Assembly: GCA_020056155.1 (NCBI GenBank)
Contig: JAGVII010000125.1
Location: 1-7,357, forward strand
Reading direction: 5' to 3'
From: Afipia sp.
GTDB lineage: Bacteria; Pseudomonadota; Alphaproteobacteria; Rhizobiales; Xanthobacteraceae
Length of the DNA: 7,357 bases
The notes beneath the pieces are model-generated. The model was not told the origin of the DNA. It saw only the letters and a list, made by a program, of their open reading frames with translations, and searched no databases. This document shows, in pieces, positions 1-6,955 of the stretch (positions within the stretch are counted from its first letter, which is position 1; every line of letters starts with the position of its first letter). The position numbers and the translations under genes were made by a program.

Positions 1-2090
1 GCGACAAGCTGGAAAATTTCCGCGGCTTCAAGGGCGCGCAGTCCTATCCCTCGCGCACCAAGGACACCGACGATGTCGATTTCTCCACCGGTTCGGTCGG
101 TCTCGGCGTGGCGCAGACGCTGTTCTCCTCGCTGGTGCAGGACTACGTCAAGGCGCATGGCTGGATGAAGGACCGCCCGGAAGGGCGCATGATCGCGCTG
201 GTCGGCGACGCCGAACTCGATGAAGGCAATATTTTTGAGGCGCTGCTGGAAGGCTGGAAGCAGGGCCTGCGCAATACCTGGTGGATCATCGACTACAACC
301 GCCAGAGTCTCGACGCGGTGATCCGCGAGGGACTGTGGGAGAAGCTCGAGACCATGTTCCGCAATTTCGGCTGGGATGTGGTGATCGTGAAGTACGGCAA
401 GCTGATGCAGGCCGCCTTCGCGGAGCCCGGCGGGGAGGCGCTGCGCAAGTGGATCGACAATTGTCCGAACCAGATGTACGCGGCGCTATGCTTTCAGGGT
501 GGCGCGGCGTTCCGCAAGCATCTGCTCGATGACATCGGCGATCAGGGCGCGGTGACGAAGCTGATCGAGAAGCGCAGCGACGATGAACTGCTGGCCCTGA
601 TGTCCAATCTCGGCGGTCACGACATTGCAAGTATGCTGGAGGCGTTCGAGGCGATCGAGCACGACCGGCCGGTGTGTTTCATTGCCTACACCATCAAGGG
701 CGTCGGCCTGCCGTTTCAGGGTCACAAGGACAATCACGCCGGACTTATGACCGTGGCGCAGATGGAAACCTTTCGTGCGGCGCAGAACATCCGTCCCGGC
801 CACGAATGGGACCGGCTGGAGGGATTGCCGCTCGATCATGCGCGCATCGAAAAATTCCTGAAGAACGTGGCGTTCGCGCGCGACGGTTCGCGGCGGCTCG
901 ATGCACCGAAGATCGACGTGCCGGCGCGCCTCGACGTGACACTGACGCCGCGTATGGCCACGCAACAGGGCTTCGGACTCGTTCTGAATGAACTGGCGCG
1001 CAGCGACACCAAACTGGCCGAGCGCATCGTTACCACATCGCCCGATGTGACGGTCTCGACCAATCTCGGCGCGTGGGTCAATCGCCGTGGACTGTTTGCC
1101 ATGGCGGAGAAGGCCGACCTGTTTCGCAAGGAGAAGATCCCATCGACCTTCGCATGGGATTATTCGCCGAAGGGCCAGCACATGGAGCTTGGCATAGCGG
1201 AGATGAATCTGTTCATCATGCTTTCCGCGTTGGGCCTGTCGCATGCCATCAACGGCGAGCGTCTGCTGCCGGTGGGCACATTGTACGATCCTTTCATCGA
1301 GCGCGGCCTCGATGCGCTCAATTACGCCTGCTATCAGGATGCCCGGTTCATGGTGGCTGCAACGCCGTCCGGCATCACCCTGGCGCCGGAGGGCGGCGCG
1401 CACCAATCGATCGCAACGCCTCTGATCGGCCTGGCGCAGGATGGGCTTTCGTCATTCGAGCCTGCCTTCGTGGACGAACTCGCGGTGATCATGCGCTGGG
1501 GTTTCGATCACATGCAGCGCGACGACGACGGCGGATCGGTTTATCTGCGGCTGTCGACGCGGACGCTGGACCAGCCTCAACGCACGATGACACCTGAACT
1601 GGAACGCGACATCGCGGCGGGCGCGTACTGGCTGCGCAAGCCGGGTCCGAACGCTGAACTGGTGATTGCCTATACCGGTGCGGTCGCGCCCGAAGCCATC
1701 GAGGCGACCGGATTGCTCGGCGAGTCGCGCCGGGACATCGGCCTGCTTGCGATTACGTCCGCTGATCGTTTGCATGCGGGCTGGACGGCGTCGCGAAAGC
1801 TTCGCCGCAGCGGCGGCCCGCGCGAGCCAAGCCATATCGAGCGGTTGCTTGCGCCTTTGGCGCGCGATTGCGGATTAATCACGGTGATCGACGGACATCC
1901 GGCAACGCTGGCATGGCTCGGGAGTGTCCACGGCCATCGCGTCGAAGCGCTTGGCGTCGAGAAATTCGGCCAGACCGGCACCATCGGCGATCTCTACGGC
2001 CACTACGGTCTCGATACCAACACCATCATCGATGCGGCGGCGAGCCTGACCTTCGGCTCGCCGATCCGGCATCGGAAGATGGCGGTGTAG
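1..2090 (+). CDS. AceE/MdeB-like thiamine-diphosphate 2-oxoacid dehydrogenase E1 (transketolase-family), 5' end outside window
   Basis: Seen: the frame is open from base 3 to a TAG at 2088-2090, giving 695 codons. The GTG at 108 is internal, because conserved family sequence precedes it (NFRGF at the edge, then DFSTGSVGLG). The ThDP/Mg motif starts at GDAELDE (204-224) and ends at YNRQSLD (294-314). Aligned to E. coli AceE (GDGEMDE ... CNLQRLD), the Mg-binding Asp, Asn and Gln positions are kept; the third residue is Ala, not Gly. The second half keeps the cofactor-activating Glu (GIAEMN, codon 1200-1202), a GxTLxxEGGAHQS loop, and a C-terminal domain ending GVEKFGQTG. Known: homodimeric E1 enzymes decarboxylate 2-oxoacids such as pyruvate or 2-oxobutyrate in the cytoplasm, passing the acyl group to a lipoyl E2. 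AceE is 887 residues; MdeB-type relatives are shorter. Roughly 100 or more N-terminal residues are probably missing here. Inferred: substrate is unknown. No E2, E3 or methionine gamma-lyase gene is visible, so I give no symbol. Family assignment is firm; function is moderate. Confidence 0.85.
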   Translation, partial: DKLENFRGFKGAQSYPSRTKDTDDVDFSTGSVGLGVAQTLFSSLVQDYVKAHGWMKDRPEGRMIALVGDAELDEGNIFEALLEGWKQGLRNTWWIIDYNRQSLDAVIREGLWEKLETMFRNFGWDVVIVKYGKLMQAAFAEPGGEALRKWIDNCPNQMYAALCFQGGAAFRKHLLDDIGDQGAVTKLIEKRSDDELLALMSNLGGHDIASMLEAFEAIEHDRPVCFIAYTIKGVGLPFQGHKDNHAGLMTVAQMETFRAAQNIRPGHEWDRLEGLPLDHARIEKFLKNVAFARDGSRRLDAPKIDVPARLDVTLTPRMATQQGFGLVLNELARSDTKLAERIVTTSPDVTVSTNLGAWVNRRGLFAMAEKADLFRKEKIPSTFAWDYSPKGQHMELGIAEMNLFIMLSALGLSHAINGERLLPVGTLYDPFIERGLDALNYACYQDARFMVAATPSGITLAPEGGAHQSIATPLIGLAQDGLSSFEPAFVDELAVIMRWGFDHMQRDDDGGSVYLRLSTRTLDQPQRTMTPELERDIAAGAYWLRKPGPNAELVIAYTGAVAPEAIEATGLLGESRRDIGLLAITSADRLHAGWTASRKLRRSGGPREPSHIERLLAPLARDCGLITVIDGHPATLAWLGSVHGHRVEALGVEKFGQTGTIGDLYGHYGLDTNTIIDAAASLTFGSPIRHRKMAV

Positions 2091-2144
2091 ACGCGGCTGG
2101 TCCGGGCAGTTTTAACCACGCGCAGATGCCGGTGAAATGTCGAG

Positions 2145-2173
2145 TTGACCCGACGCGGCAACAGCAGCACCAT
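2145..2173 (+). promoter_or_regulatory. Candidate glpR promoter
   Basis: The 108 bases between the upstream gene and glpR contain TTGACC (2145-2150), a good -35 match. It is followed 17 bases later by CACCAT (2168-2173), a poor -10 with three of six matches. The -35 sits inside an imperfect 16-base dyad (GTCG at 2139-2142 paired with CGAC at 2151-2154, inner GT/AC also paired). The spacing is right but the -10 is weak, so glpR may instead be read from elsewhere. No convincing intrinsic terminator separates the two genes. Confidence 0.25.
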
Positions 2174-2198
2174 TGGCTCATACGGGTTAAGGTGCTGA

Positions 2199-2990
2199 AT
2201 GACCGAGCTTTCCAACCGCCAGTCCGACATTCTGAACATCGCGCGCGCCTCCGGGCGGGTGACGGTGGAGGATCTGGCGCGGCGCTTTGAAGTCTCGGCC
2301 CAGACCATCCGCAAGGATCTGAACGATCTGTGCGACCGCCGCTCGATGACGCGGGTTCACGGCGGCGCCATTATCGCTTCGGGCGTGGAAAACCTCGCTT
2401 ACGAAGCCCGCCGGTTCGTCGCGGCGGAGGAAAAAAAGGCCATCGGCATCGCGGCGGCCGCGCAAATTCCCAACGGCTGCTCGCTGTTCATCAATATCGG
2501 CACCACGACGGAAGAAGTCGCGAGCGCCCTGACGGCGACGCATGAGGATCTGCTGGTCATCACCAATAATCTCAACGTTGCGATGTTGTTGTATCGGCAT
2601 CCCCGTATCGAGGTCATCGTGGCCGGCGGCACGGTGCGGCGCGCGGACGGTGCGGTGATCGGCTCGACCGCGAATAACCTCATCACGCAGTTCAAGGTCG
2701 ACTACGCCATCATCGGCGCATCTGCGATCGACGAGGAGGGCGCGTTGCTCGACTTCGACTACCGCGAAGTGCAGGCCGCGCAGGCCATCATCGCCAATGC
2801 GCGCAGCGTGATGCTGGTGGCCGACAGCACCAAGCTGAGCCGCAACGCGCCGGTGCGGATCGCGCATCTGAGTCAGATCCATACATTCGTCACCGACCTG
2901 CCGTTGCCGGCCGGGCTTCAGGCCATCTGCAACAGCCGCGGCATCGAGGTGATCGCCGCGATGCCGGACAAGCCCGCCGACGTGGCCTGA
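2199..2990 (+). CDS. glpR: GlpR, DeoR-family glycerol-3-phosphate regulon repressor
   Basis: A 263-residue cytoplasmic transcriptional repressor; E. coli GlpR has 252. Seen: an N-terminal winged helix-turn-helix (about residues 6-60) with recognition helix SAQTIRKDLNDL (33-44) and wing ending VHGGA (53-57). A DeoR-type sugar-phosphate sensor domain follows (about 75-235) with INIGTTTEEVA (98-108), ITNNLNVA (121-128), AGGTVR (142-147), LLDFDYREV (183-191) and MLVADSTKLSRNA (205-217). These line up closely with E. coli GlpR (IDIGTTPEAVA, VTNNLNVA, LLEFDYHEV, VDHSKFGRNA), so GlpR is preferred over other DeoR members. Start: ATG at 2199 is preceded by AAGGTG (2189-2194). Known: GlpR represses glp genes and is released by glycerol-3-phosphate. 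Inferred: it controls the glpD-glpSTP operon directly downstream through the dyad at 3158-3198. Stop is TGA at 2988-2990. Confidence 0.93.
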   Translation: MTELSNRQSDILNIARASGRVTVEDLARRFEVSAQTIRKDLNDLCDRRSMTRVHGGAIIASGVENLAYEARRFVAAEEKKAIGIAAAAQIPNGCSLFINIGTTTEEVASALTATHEDLLVITNNLNVAMLLYRHPRIEVIVAGGTVRRADGAVIGSTANNLITQFKVDYAIIGASAIDEEGALLDFDYREVQAAQAIIANARSVMLVADSTKLSRNAPVRIAHLSQIHTFVTDLPLPAGLQAICNSRGIEVIAAMPDKPADVA

Positions 2991-3075
2991 CGGCTCGCCC
3001 CCGCGAGAAGGCAAGACCCGCATTGATTTCAGGTTGGACCGGACTGCGCGGCGGCTTCACGTGAGGCGCTTGAGC

Positions 3076-3099
3076 TATCAACAGTATAAATATTTGATA
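3076..3099. promoter_or_regulatory. AT-rich inverted repeat TATCAA-N12-TTGATA in the glpR-glpD interval
   Basis: Perfect 6-base arms TATCAA (3076-3081) and TTGATA (3094-3099) are separated by 12 bases containing TATAAA. The stretch 3070-3113 is conspicuously AT-rich against the GC-rich surroundings and ends in TTTTT (3109-3113). It could be an upstream promoter, an UP-element-like region or a second protein-binding site. I could not pair it with a convincing -35/-10 set, and the regulator is unknown. Confidence 0.3.
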
Positions 3100-3153
3100 T
3101 AAGGCGTCTTTTTGCGATCGCTGAGGTGATTGCCCGCAAATTCACCACGCCGC

Positions 3154-3181
3154 TTGCTTTCGTTTATGGTTTTGATTTAAT
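3154..3181 (+). promoter_or_regulatory. Candidate glpD operon promoter overlapping the operator dyad
   Basis: TTGCTT (3154-3159) and TTTAAT (3176-3181) are 16 bases apart and would serve as -35 and -10. The -10 has five of six matches; the -35 is weak beyond TTG. The -10 overlaps the centre of the 41-base dyad, which would let a bound repressor block RNA polymerase. Transcription would begin near 3190 and give a leader of about 45 bases before the GTG at 3237. Other AT-rich hexamers (3085-3090, 3203-3208) remain alternatives. Confidence 0.3.
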
Positions 3182-3198
3182 CATAATCGAAAGCGAAA
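3158..3198. promoter_or_regulatory. 41-base dyad upstream of glpD, candidate GlpR operator
   Basis: Seen: an odd-length dyad centred on base 3178. The core TGATTTAATCA (3173-3183) is perfectly symmetric around its central T. The ends TTTCG (3158-3162) and CGAAA (3194-3198) are exact mirror partners at equal distance. Intermediate positions 3164-3165/3191-3192, 3168/3188 and 3170-3171/3185-3186 also pair, so about 15 of 20 positions are symmetric. An extra CGAAA lies at 3188-3192 and a TGAAA at 3209-3213. Known: DeoR-family repressors often bind several TTTCG/CGAAA- or GAAA-type half-sites at target promoters. Inferred: this is where GlpR binds to control glpD-glpSTP, given its place 39-79 bases before the start codon. 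Binding itself is not shown by sequence. Confidence 0.6.
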
Positions 3199-3225
3199 TC
3201 GCTATAAGTGAAAATAGCGAGCGCC

Positions 3226-3231
3226 GGGGAG
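3226..3231 (+). promoter_or_regulatory. Ribosome binding site that fixes the glpD start
   Basis: GGGGAG at 3226-3231 is followed by five bases and then GTG at 3237. This is a strong, well-spaced Shine-Dalgarno. It supports GTG 3237, where the conserved GlpD N-terminus begins, over the in-frame GTG at 3126. Confidence 0.75.
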
Positions 3232-3236
3232 ACGCG

Positions 3237-4781
3237 GTGGGACAGGTTTTCGACCTCGCAATCATTGGCGGCGGGATCAACGGCTGCGGCATTGCCCGCG
3301 ACGCCGTGGGCCGCGGCAACTCCGTTTTCCTTTGCGAAATGAACGATCTCGCCAGCGGCACCTCGTCGTGGTCGAGCAAACTGATCCATGGCGGTTTGCG
3401 CTATCTCGAATATTACGAGTTCCGTCTCGTCCGCGAGGCGCTGCTCGAGCGGGAAGTGCTTTGGCAGATCGCTCCGCATATCATCCGTCCGCTGCGTTTC
3501 GTGTTGCCGCATCATGCGGGGCTGCGGCCAGCCTGGCTGCTGCGGCTCGGCCTTTTCATTTACGATTATCTTGGCGGGCGACGGTTGCTTCCGGCCACGC
3601 GCACGGTCGATCTCAGCCGCGATCCGGTCGGCCAGCCACTGGCGCCGGGCCGCTTCACCAAGGGTTTTGAGTATTCGGACTGCTTCGTCGACGATGCACG
3701 TCTCGTCGTGCTTAACGCGCGCGACGCAGCGGATCGCGGCGCAGTGATCCGCACGCGGACCCGCGCTGTCGAGGCGAGGCGTCAGGGCGATTGCTGGCAG
3801 GTTGTGCTCGAGGACACCGTCACCGGTGCGAAAAGCAGCATTCAGGCGCGGGCGCTGGTCAACGCGGGCGGCCCGTGGGTTGAGGATGTGCTGAACAGGC
3901 GCGCCGGAATCAACGCCAAGGCCAAGGTGCGTCTGGTGCAGGGCTCGCACATCGTGGTGCCGCGTCTTTACGACCATGATCGCGCCTACACGTTCCAGAA
4001 CGGCGACGGTCGCGTGGTCTTCGTGATTCCATTCCAGAACGACTTTACCCTGATCGGCACCACCGATCGCGATTACGAGGGCGATCCGTCCAAGGTGAAG
4101 GCCTCGGCGGAGGAAATCGCCTATTTGTGCCAGTCGGTGAACGACTATCTCGCCAGATCCGTGAAGCCCGAGGACGTGGTGTGGGCCTATGCCGGCGTGC
4201 GTCCGCTTTATGACGACGGTGCCAGCGAAGCCAAGGCGGCGACGCGGGATTACGTCTTCGAGTTTGACGCGCCGGACGGGCTACCGCTGCTGTCGATCTT
4301 CGGCGGCAAGATCACGACCTACCGCCGCCTGTCAGAAGAAGCGCTGGAACGTCTGGAACAATATCTGCCCGGAAAAGCCAAGCCCGCAGGCTGGACCGGC
4401 ACCACGCCGTTGCCCGGCGGCGATCTCGACGTCTCGGCGATCCCGGCGCTGGCTGACGAACTGATCCGCGACAATTCGTTCCTGTCGCGCGCTCTCGCGC
4501 TCCGGCTTGCGCACGCCTATGGTACGCGGGCCAGCAAGGTTCTCGACAAGGCGTCATCCGCTGCGGGCCTCGGACAACTGTTCGGCGACACACTGACCGA
4601 ACGCGAAGTTCGCTACCTGATTGCGCACGAGTTCGCGCGTACCGCCGAGGATATTGTCTGGCGACGGTCCAAGCTGGGCCTGCGTCTCTCGGCGAGTGAA
4701 GTGAAGGCGCTCGACGACTGGATCGCCACGCATCGCAGCGGCTTCGATACGCCGCTGAAGGCAGCCGGAGGCCACGCATGA
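3237..4781 (+). CDS. glpD: GlpD, FAD-dependent glycerol-3-phosphate dehydrogenase (quinone)
   Basis: A 514-residue peripheral inner-membrane flavoenzyme (E. coli GlpD: 501). Known role: it oxidises sn-glycerol-3-phosphate to dihydroxyacetone phosphate and passes electrons to quinone. Seen: FAD-binding GGGINGCG (11-18); SSKLIHGGLRYLE (46-58); RGFEYSDC-like segment KGFEYSDCFVDDARLV (142-157); GSHIVVPR (236-243); VFVIPF (261-266); IGTTDRDYEGDP (273-284); GVRPL (320-324); FGGKITTYR (355-363). A C-terminal domain carries HEFARTAEDIVWRRSKLGL (464-482). All align with E. coli GlpD in order, so the gene looks intact. Start: GTG 3237 is chosen because of its strong ribosome binding site and because MGQVFDLAIIGGG is the usual beginning. 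The frame is open back to GTG 3126, but those 37 codons cross the operator dyad and resemble no GlpD sequence. Neighbours: its TGA overlaps the glpS ATG (ATGA), implying translational coupling. Regulation is probably by GlpR. Confidence 0.96.
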   Translation: MGQVFDLAIIGGGINGCGIARDAVGRGNSVFLCEMNDLASGTSSWSSKLIHGGLRYLEYYEFRLVREALLEREVLWQIAPHIIRPLRFVLPHHAGLRPAWLLRLGLFIYDYLGGRRLLPATRTVDLSRDPVGQPLAPGRFTKGFEYSDCFVDDARLVVLNARDAADRGAVIRTRTRAVEARRQGDCWQVVLEDTVTGAKSSIQARALVNAGGPWVEDVLNRRAGINAKAKVRLVQGSHIVVPRLYDHDRAYTFQNGDGRVVFVIPFQNDFTLIGTTDRDYEGDPSKVKASAEEIAYLCQSVNDYLARSVKPEDVVWAYAGVRPLYDDGASEAKAATRDYVFEFDAPDGLPLLSIFGGKITTYRRLSEEALERLEQYLPGKAKPAGWTGTTPLPGGDLDVSAIPALADELIRDNSFLSRALALRLAHAYGTRASKVLDKASSAAGLGQLFGDTLTEREVRYLIAHEFARTAEDIVWRRSKLGLRLSASEVKALDDWIATHRSGFDTPLKAAGGHA

Positions 4782-5857
4782 GCGTCACCCTCGACCAGGT
4801 TTCGCGCGAGGTTAACGGCGTTCCCTGGATTCGAGACGTGTCGCTGACGCTTGAGCGCGGAACTCTGAGCGTCCTGCTCGGGCCGACGTTGTCCGGCAAG
4901 ACCTCCATCATGCGGCTGCTGGCCGGGCTCGACAAGCCGACCTCCGGCCGCATCATTGTCGACGGCAAGGACGTCACCGGTTTCGATGTGCGCAAGCGCT
5001 CGGTGGCGATGGTCTATCAGCAGTTCATCAACTACCCGACGCTGTCGGTCTACGAGAACATCGCCTCGCCGCTGCGGGTGCAGGGCGTCGCGCGCGCCGA
5101 AATCGAAACCCGCGTGCGCGATGCAGCGAAACTGCTGAAGCTGGAGCCCTATCTCAACCGGACGCCGTTGCAACTTTCAGGCGGTCAGCAGCAGCGTACG
5201 GCGATCGCGCGTGCGCTGGTCAAGGGCGCGGACCTTGTATTGCTCGACGAGCCGCTTGCCAATCTCGACTACAAGTTGCGGGAGGAATTGCGCACCGAAC
5301 TGCCGCGCATCTTTGAAGAATCCGGCGCGATCTTCGTCTATGCCACCACCGAGCCCTCCGAAGCCTTGCTGCTCGGCGGCAGCACGGTTTGCATGGGTGA
5401 GGGGCGGGCATTGCAGGTCGGCGCCACGCCGCAAGTCTATCGGCGTCCTGACACTGTCGAAGTGGCGGAGGTGTTTTCCGATCCGCCGCTCAACACCGTC
5501 GAAATCGAAAAGAAAAACGGATCGATCTTCTATTCCGGCGGCGAGCGTGCCTCGGTGGCGGGGCTGTATGAAGGCCTCAGGGACGGCGCTTACAAGGTCG
5601 GTTTCCGCGCGCACCAACTCGACGTCGCGGGCGCGTCTTCCGGCCGGCATGCGTTCGTTACCACGGTCAGCGTAACCGAGATCACGGGCTCCGAGAGCTT
5701 CGTGCATCTCAAGCGCGAGGGCTACAACTGGGTCGCGGTGCTGCCGGGTATTCACGAATTCCTGCCGGGCCAGGAGCTCGATGCCGTGCTCGACCCGAAC
5801 GATCTCTTTATCTTCGATCAAACCGGCCGGCTTGTCGCCGCGCCGGCCGCACGGTGA
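4778..5857 (+). CDS. glpS: GlpS, ABC transporter ATPase with altered H-loop
   Basis: A 359-residue MalK-like (CUT1-type) ATPase on the cytoplasmic face of a glycerol-type importer. Seen: Walker A GPTLSGKTS (35-43); Q-loop VYQQF (79-83); intact signature LSGGQQQR (133-140); Walker B LVLLDE (153-158); D-loop ANLD (161-164); then a C-terminal TOBE-like domain (about 230-359). The H-loop, usually YVTHDQ-like, reads YATTEPSEA (188-196), so Thr191 replaces the switch histidine. The TOBE motif usually like GVRPE reads GFRAHQ (275-280). Start: ATG 4778 overlaps the glpD stop and has GGAGG at 4767-4771. Context: glpS, glpT and a permease directly after glpD match the glpSTPQUV glycerol transporter known in Rhizobium leguminosarum, which justifies the symbol. 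Inferred: it pairs with GlpT as a heterodimer. Substrate is taken from the family and context, not from this protein. Confidence 0.88.
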   Translation: MSVTLDQVSREVNGVPWIRDVSLTLERGTLSVLLGPTLSGKTSIMRLLAGLDKPTSGRIIVDGKDVTGFDVRKRSVAMVYQQFINYPTLSVYENIASPLRVQGVARAEIETRVRDAAKLLKLEPYLNRTPLQLSGGQQQRTAIARALVKGADLVLLDEPLANLDYKLREELRTELPRIFEESGAIFVYATTEPSEALLLGGSTVCMGEGRALQVGATPQVYRRPDTVEVAEVFSDPPLNTVEIEKKNGSIFYSGGERASVAGLYEGLRDGAYKVGFRAHQLDVAGASSGRHAFVTTVSVTEITGSESFVHLKREGYNWVAVLPGIHEFLPGQELDAVLDPNDLFIFDQTGRLVAAPAAR

Positions 5858-5869
5858 GGGCATCATAGC

Positions 5870-6955
5870 ATGGCTCGCATCGATCTTGTGGATCTGGCGC
5901 ACTCCTACGGCGGCGACGCTGCCGACCGGGCCTCTTATGCGCTCAAGCCGATGACCATGACGTGGCGGCAGGGCGGCGCGTACGCGCTGCTCGGCCCGTC
6001 TGGCTGTGGCAAGACCACGCTGCTGAATATCATTTCCGGCATTGTCACACCGTCGCACGGCAAGGTGCTGTTTGATGGTACCGACATCACGCGCTCGACC
6101 ACGCGCGAACGCAACATCGCGCAGGTGTTCCAGTTCCCGGTGATTTACGACACCATGACGGTGGGCGAAAATCTCGCGTTCCCGCTCAAAAACCGTGGCC
6201 AGCCGCGCAACGTGATCGATGCGCGCGTCGCAGAAATAGCGAAGCTGCTTGATCTCACGCCTTACCTCGACCGCAAGGCGACACGGCTTTCCGCCGACGC
6301 CAAACAGAAGATCTCGCTAGGGCGCGGCCTCGTGCGTTCGGACGTCGCGGCAGTGCTGTTCGATGAGCCGCTGACGGTGATCGATCCCCATCTGAAGTGG
6401 GAGCTGCGCTCCAAGCTGAAGGCGCTGCATCAGGCGCTCGACCTCACCATGATCTACGTTACCCACGACCAGACCGAGGCATTGACCTTCGCCGATACGG
6501 TTGTGGTGATGCACGATGGCAGTGTGGTGCAGAGCGGAACGCCGGAAGAACTGTTCGCGAGGCCTGCGCATACCTTCGTCGGCTATTTCATCGGCTCGCC
6601 CGGCATGAACATTGTGCCGGCGCAGGTGAAGGGCCGCGAGACCATTGTCGGCGGCCACGTCATCGGATTGAACCGGACCTATGACAGCCTGCCGGTCGGC
6701 GCGAAAATCGAAATCGGCGTGCGGCCGGAATTCGTTCACGTCACAGCACCTGCGCCCGGTCTGCTATCGGCCCAGATCGAACGGATCGACGATCTCGGCC
6801 GCGTGAGGTTCGCGCGCGTGCGCATTGGCGACGCAAAATTCAACGCGCGCGTGCCGAACGATTTCTCCATTCCTGACAACACGGCCGGGCTCGTGTTCGA
6901 TCCCGCTCACATTCACGTCTATGCCGATAGCCTGCTGGTCGAGGGGCGCGCCTGA
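5870..6955 (+). CDS. glpT: GlpT, ABC transporter ATPase with degenerate signature motif
   Basis: A 361-residue MalK-like ATPase, the second nucleotide-binding subunit of the importer. It is not the E. coli glycerol-3-phosphate antiporter that shares the name GlpT. Seen: Walker A GPSGCGKTT (42-50); Q-loop VFQFP (86-90); Walker B AVLFDE (161-166); D-loop TVIDP (169-173); intact H-loop YVTHDQTEA (196-204) with His199; TOBE-like C-terminus (about 240-361) with GVRPEF (283-288). The signature expected as LSGGQQQR reads LSADAKQK (140-147), so both glycines and the usual glutamine are lost. Start: ATG 5870 lies 12 bases after the glpS stop, with GAGGG (5856-5860) overlapping that stop as a ribosome binding site at a slightly long spacing of nine. 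Its TGA shares one base with the glpP ATG (TGATG). Inferred: it supplies the catalytic Walker A/B and H-loop opposite the GlpS signature. Confidence 0.88.
   Translation: MARIDLVDLAHSYGGDAADRASYALKPMTMTWRQGGAYALLGPSGCGKTTLLNIISGIVTPSHGKVLFDGTDITRSTTRERNIAQVFQFPVIYDTMTVGENLAFPLKNRGQPRNVIDARVAEIAKLLDLTPYLDRKATRLSADAKQKISLGRGLVRSDVAAVLFDEPLTVIDPHLKWELRSKLKALHQALDLTMIYVTHDQTEALTFADTVVVMHDGSVVQSGTPEELFARPAHTFVGYFIGSPGMNIVPAQVKGRETIVGGHVIGLNRTYDSLPVGAKIEIGVRPEFVHVTAPAPGLLSAQIERIDDLGRVRFARVRIGDAKFNARVPNDFSIPDNTAGLVFDPAHIHVYADSLLVEGRA

Noticed and set aside
486..1406. Long open frame (306 codons) on the minus strand inside the E1-like gene.
   Set aside because: It is antisense to a clearly conserved protein, and its translation is rich in Arg/His/Ala with no recognisable domain. 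High GC makes such shadow frames common.
2994..3007. Small hairpin CTCGC-CCCC-GCGAG after the glpR stop, considered as a terminator.
   Set aside because: The stem is only five pairs and no T-run follows, so it does not qualify as an intrinsic terminator.
2187..3023. Minus-strand open frame (278 codons) covering glpR.
   Set aside because: It mirrors glpR almost exactly and has no recognisable motif. GlpR on the + strand matches its family end to end.
3070..3081. TTGA-N4-TCAA, considered as an FNR/FixK box.
   Set aside because: FNR/FixK sites need six bases between TTGA and TCAA; here there are four.
3114..3121. Perfect 8-base palindrome GCGATCGC.
   Set aside because: A single short GC-rich palindrome is expected by chance in this composition and nothing else marks it as functional.
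3177..3977. Minus-strand open frame (266 codons) over the start of glpD, which would make a divergent gene at the operator.
   Set aside because: Its sequence has no family features and glpD motifs on the + strand are complete; treated as a codon-bias shadow.
5177..6058. Minus-strand open frame (293 codons) across the glpS-glpT junction.
   Set aside because: It is antisense to two intact ATPase genes and has no recognisable domain.
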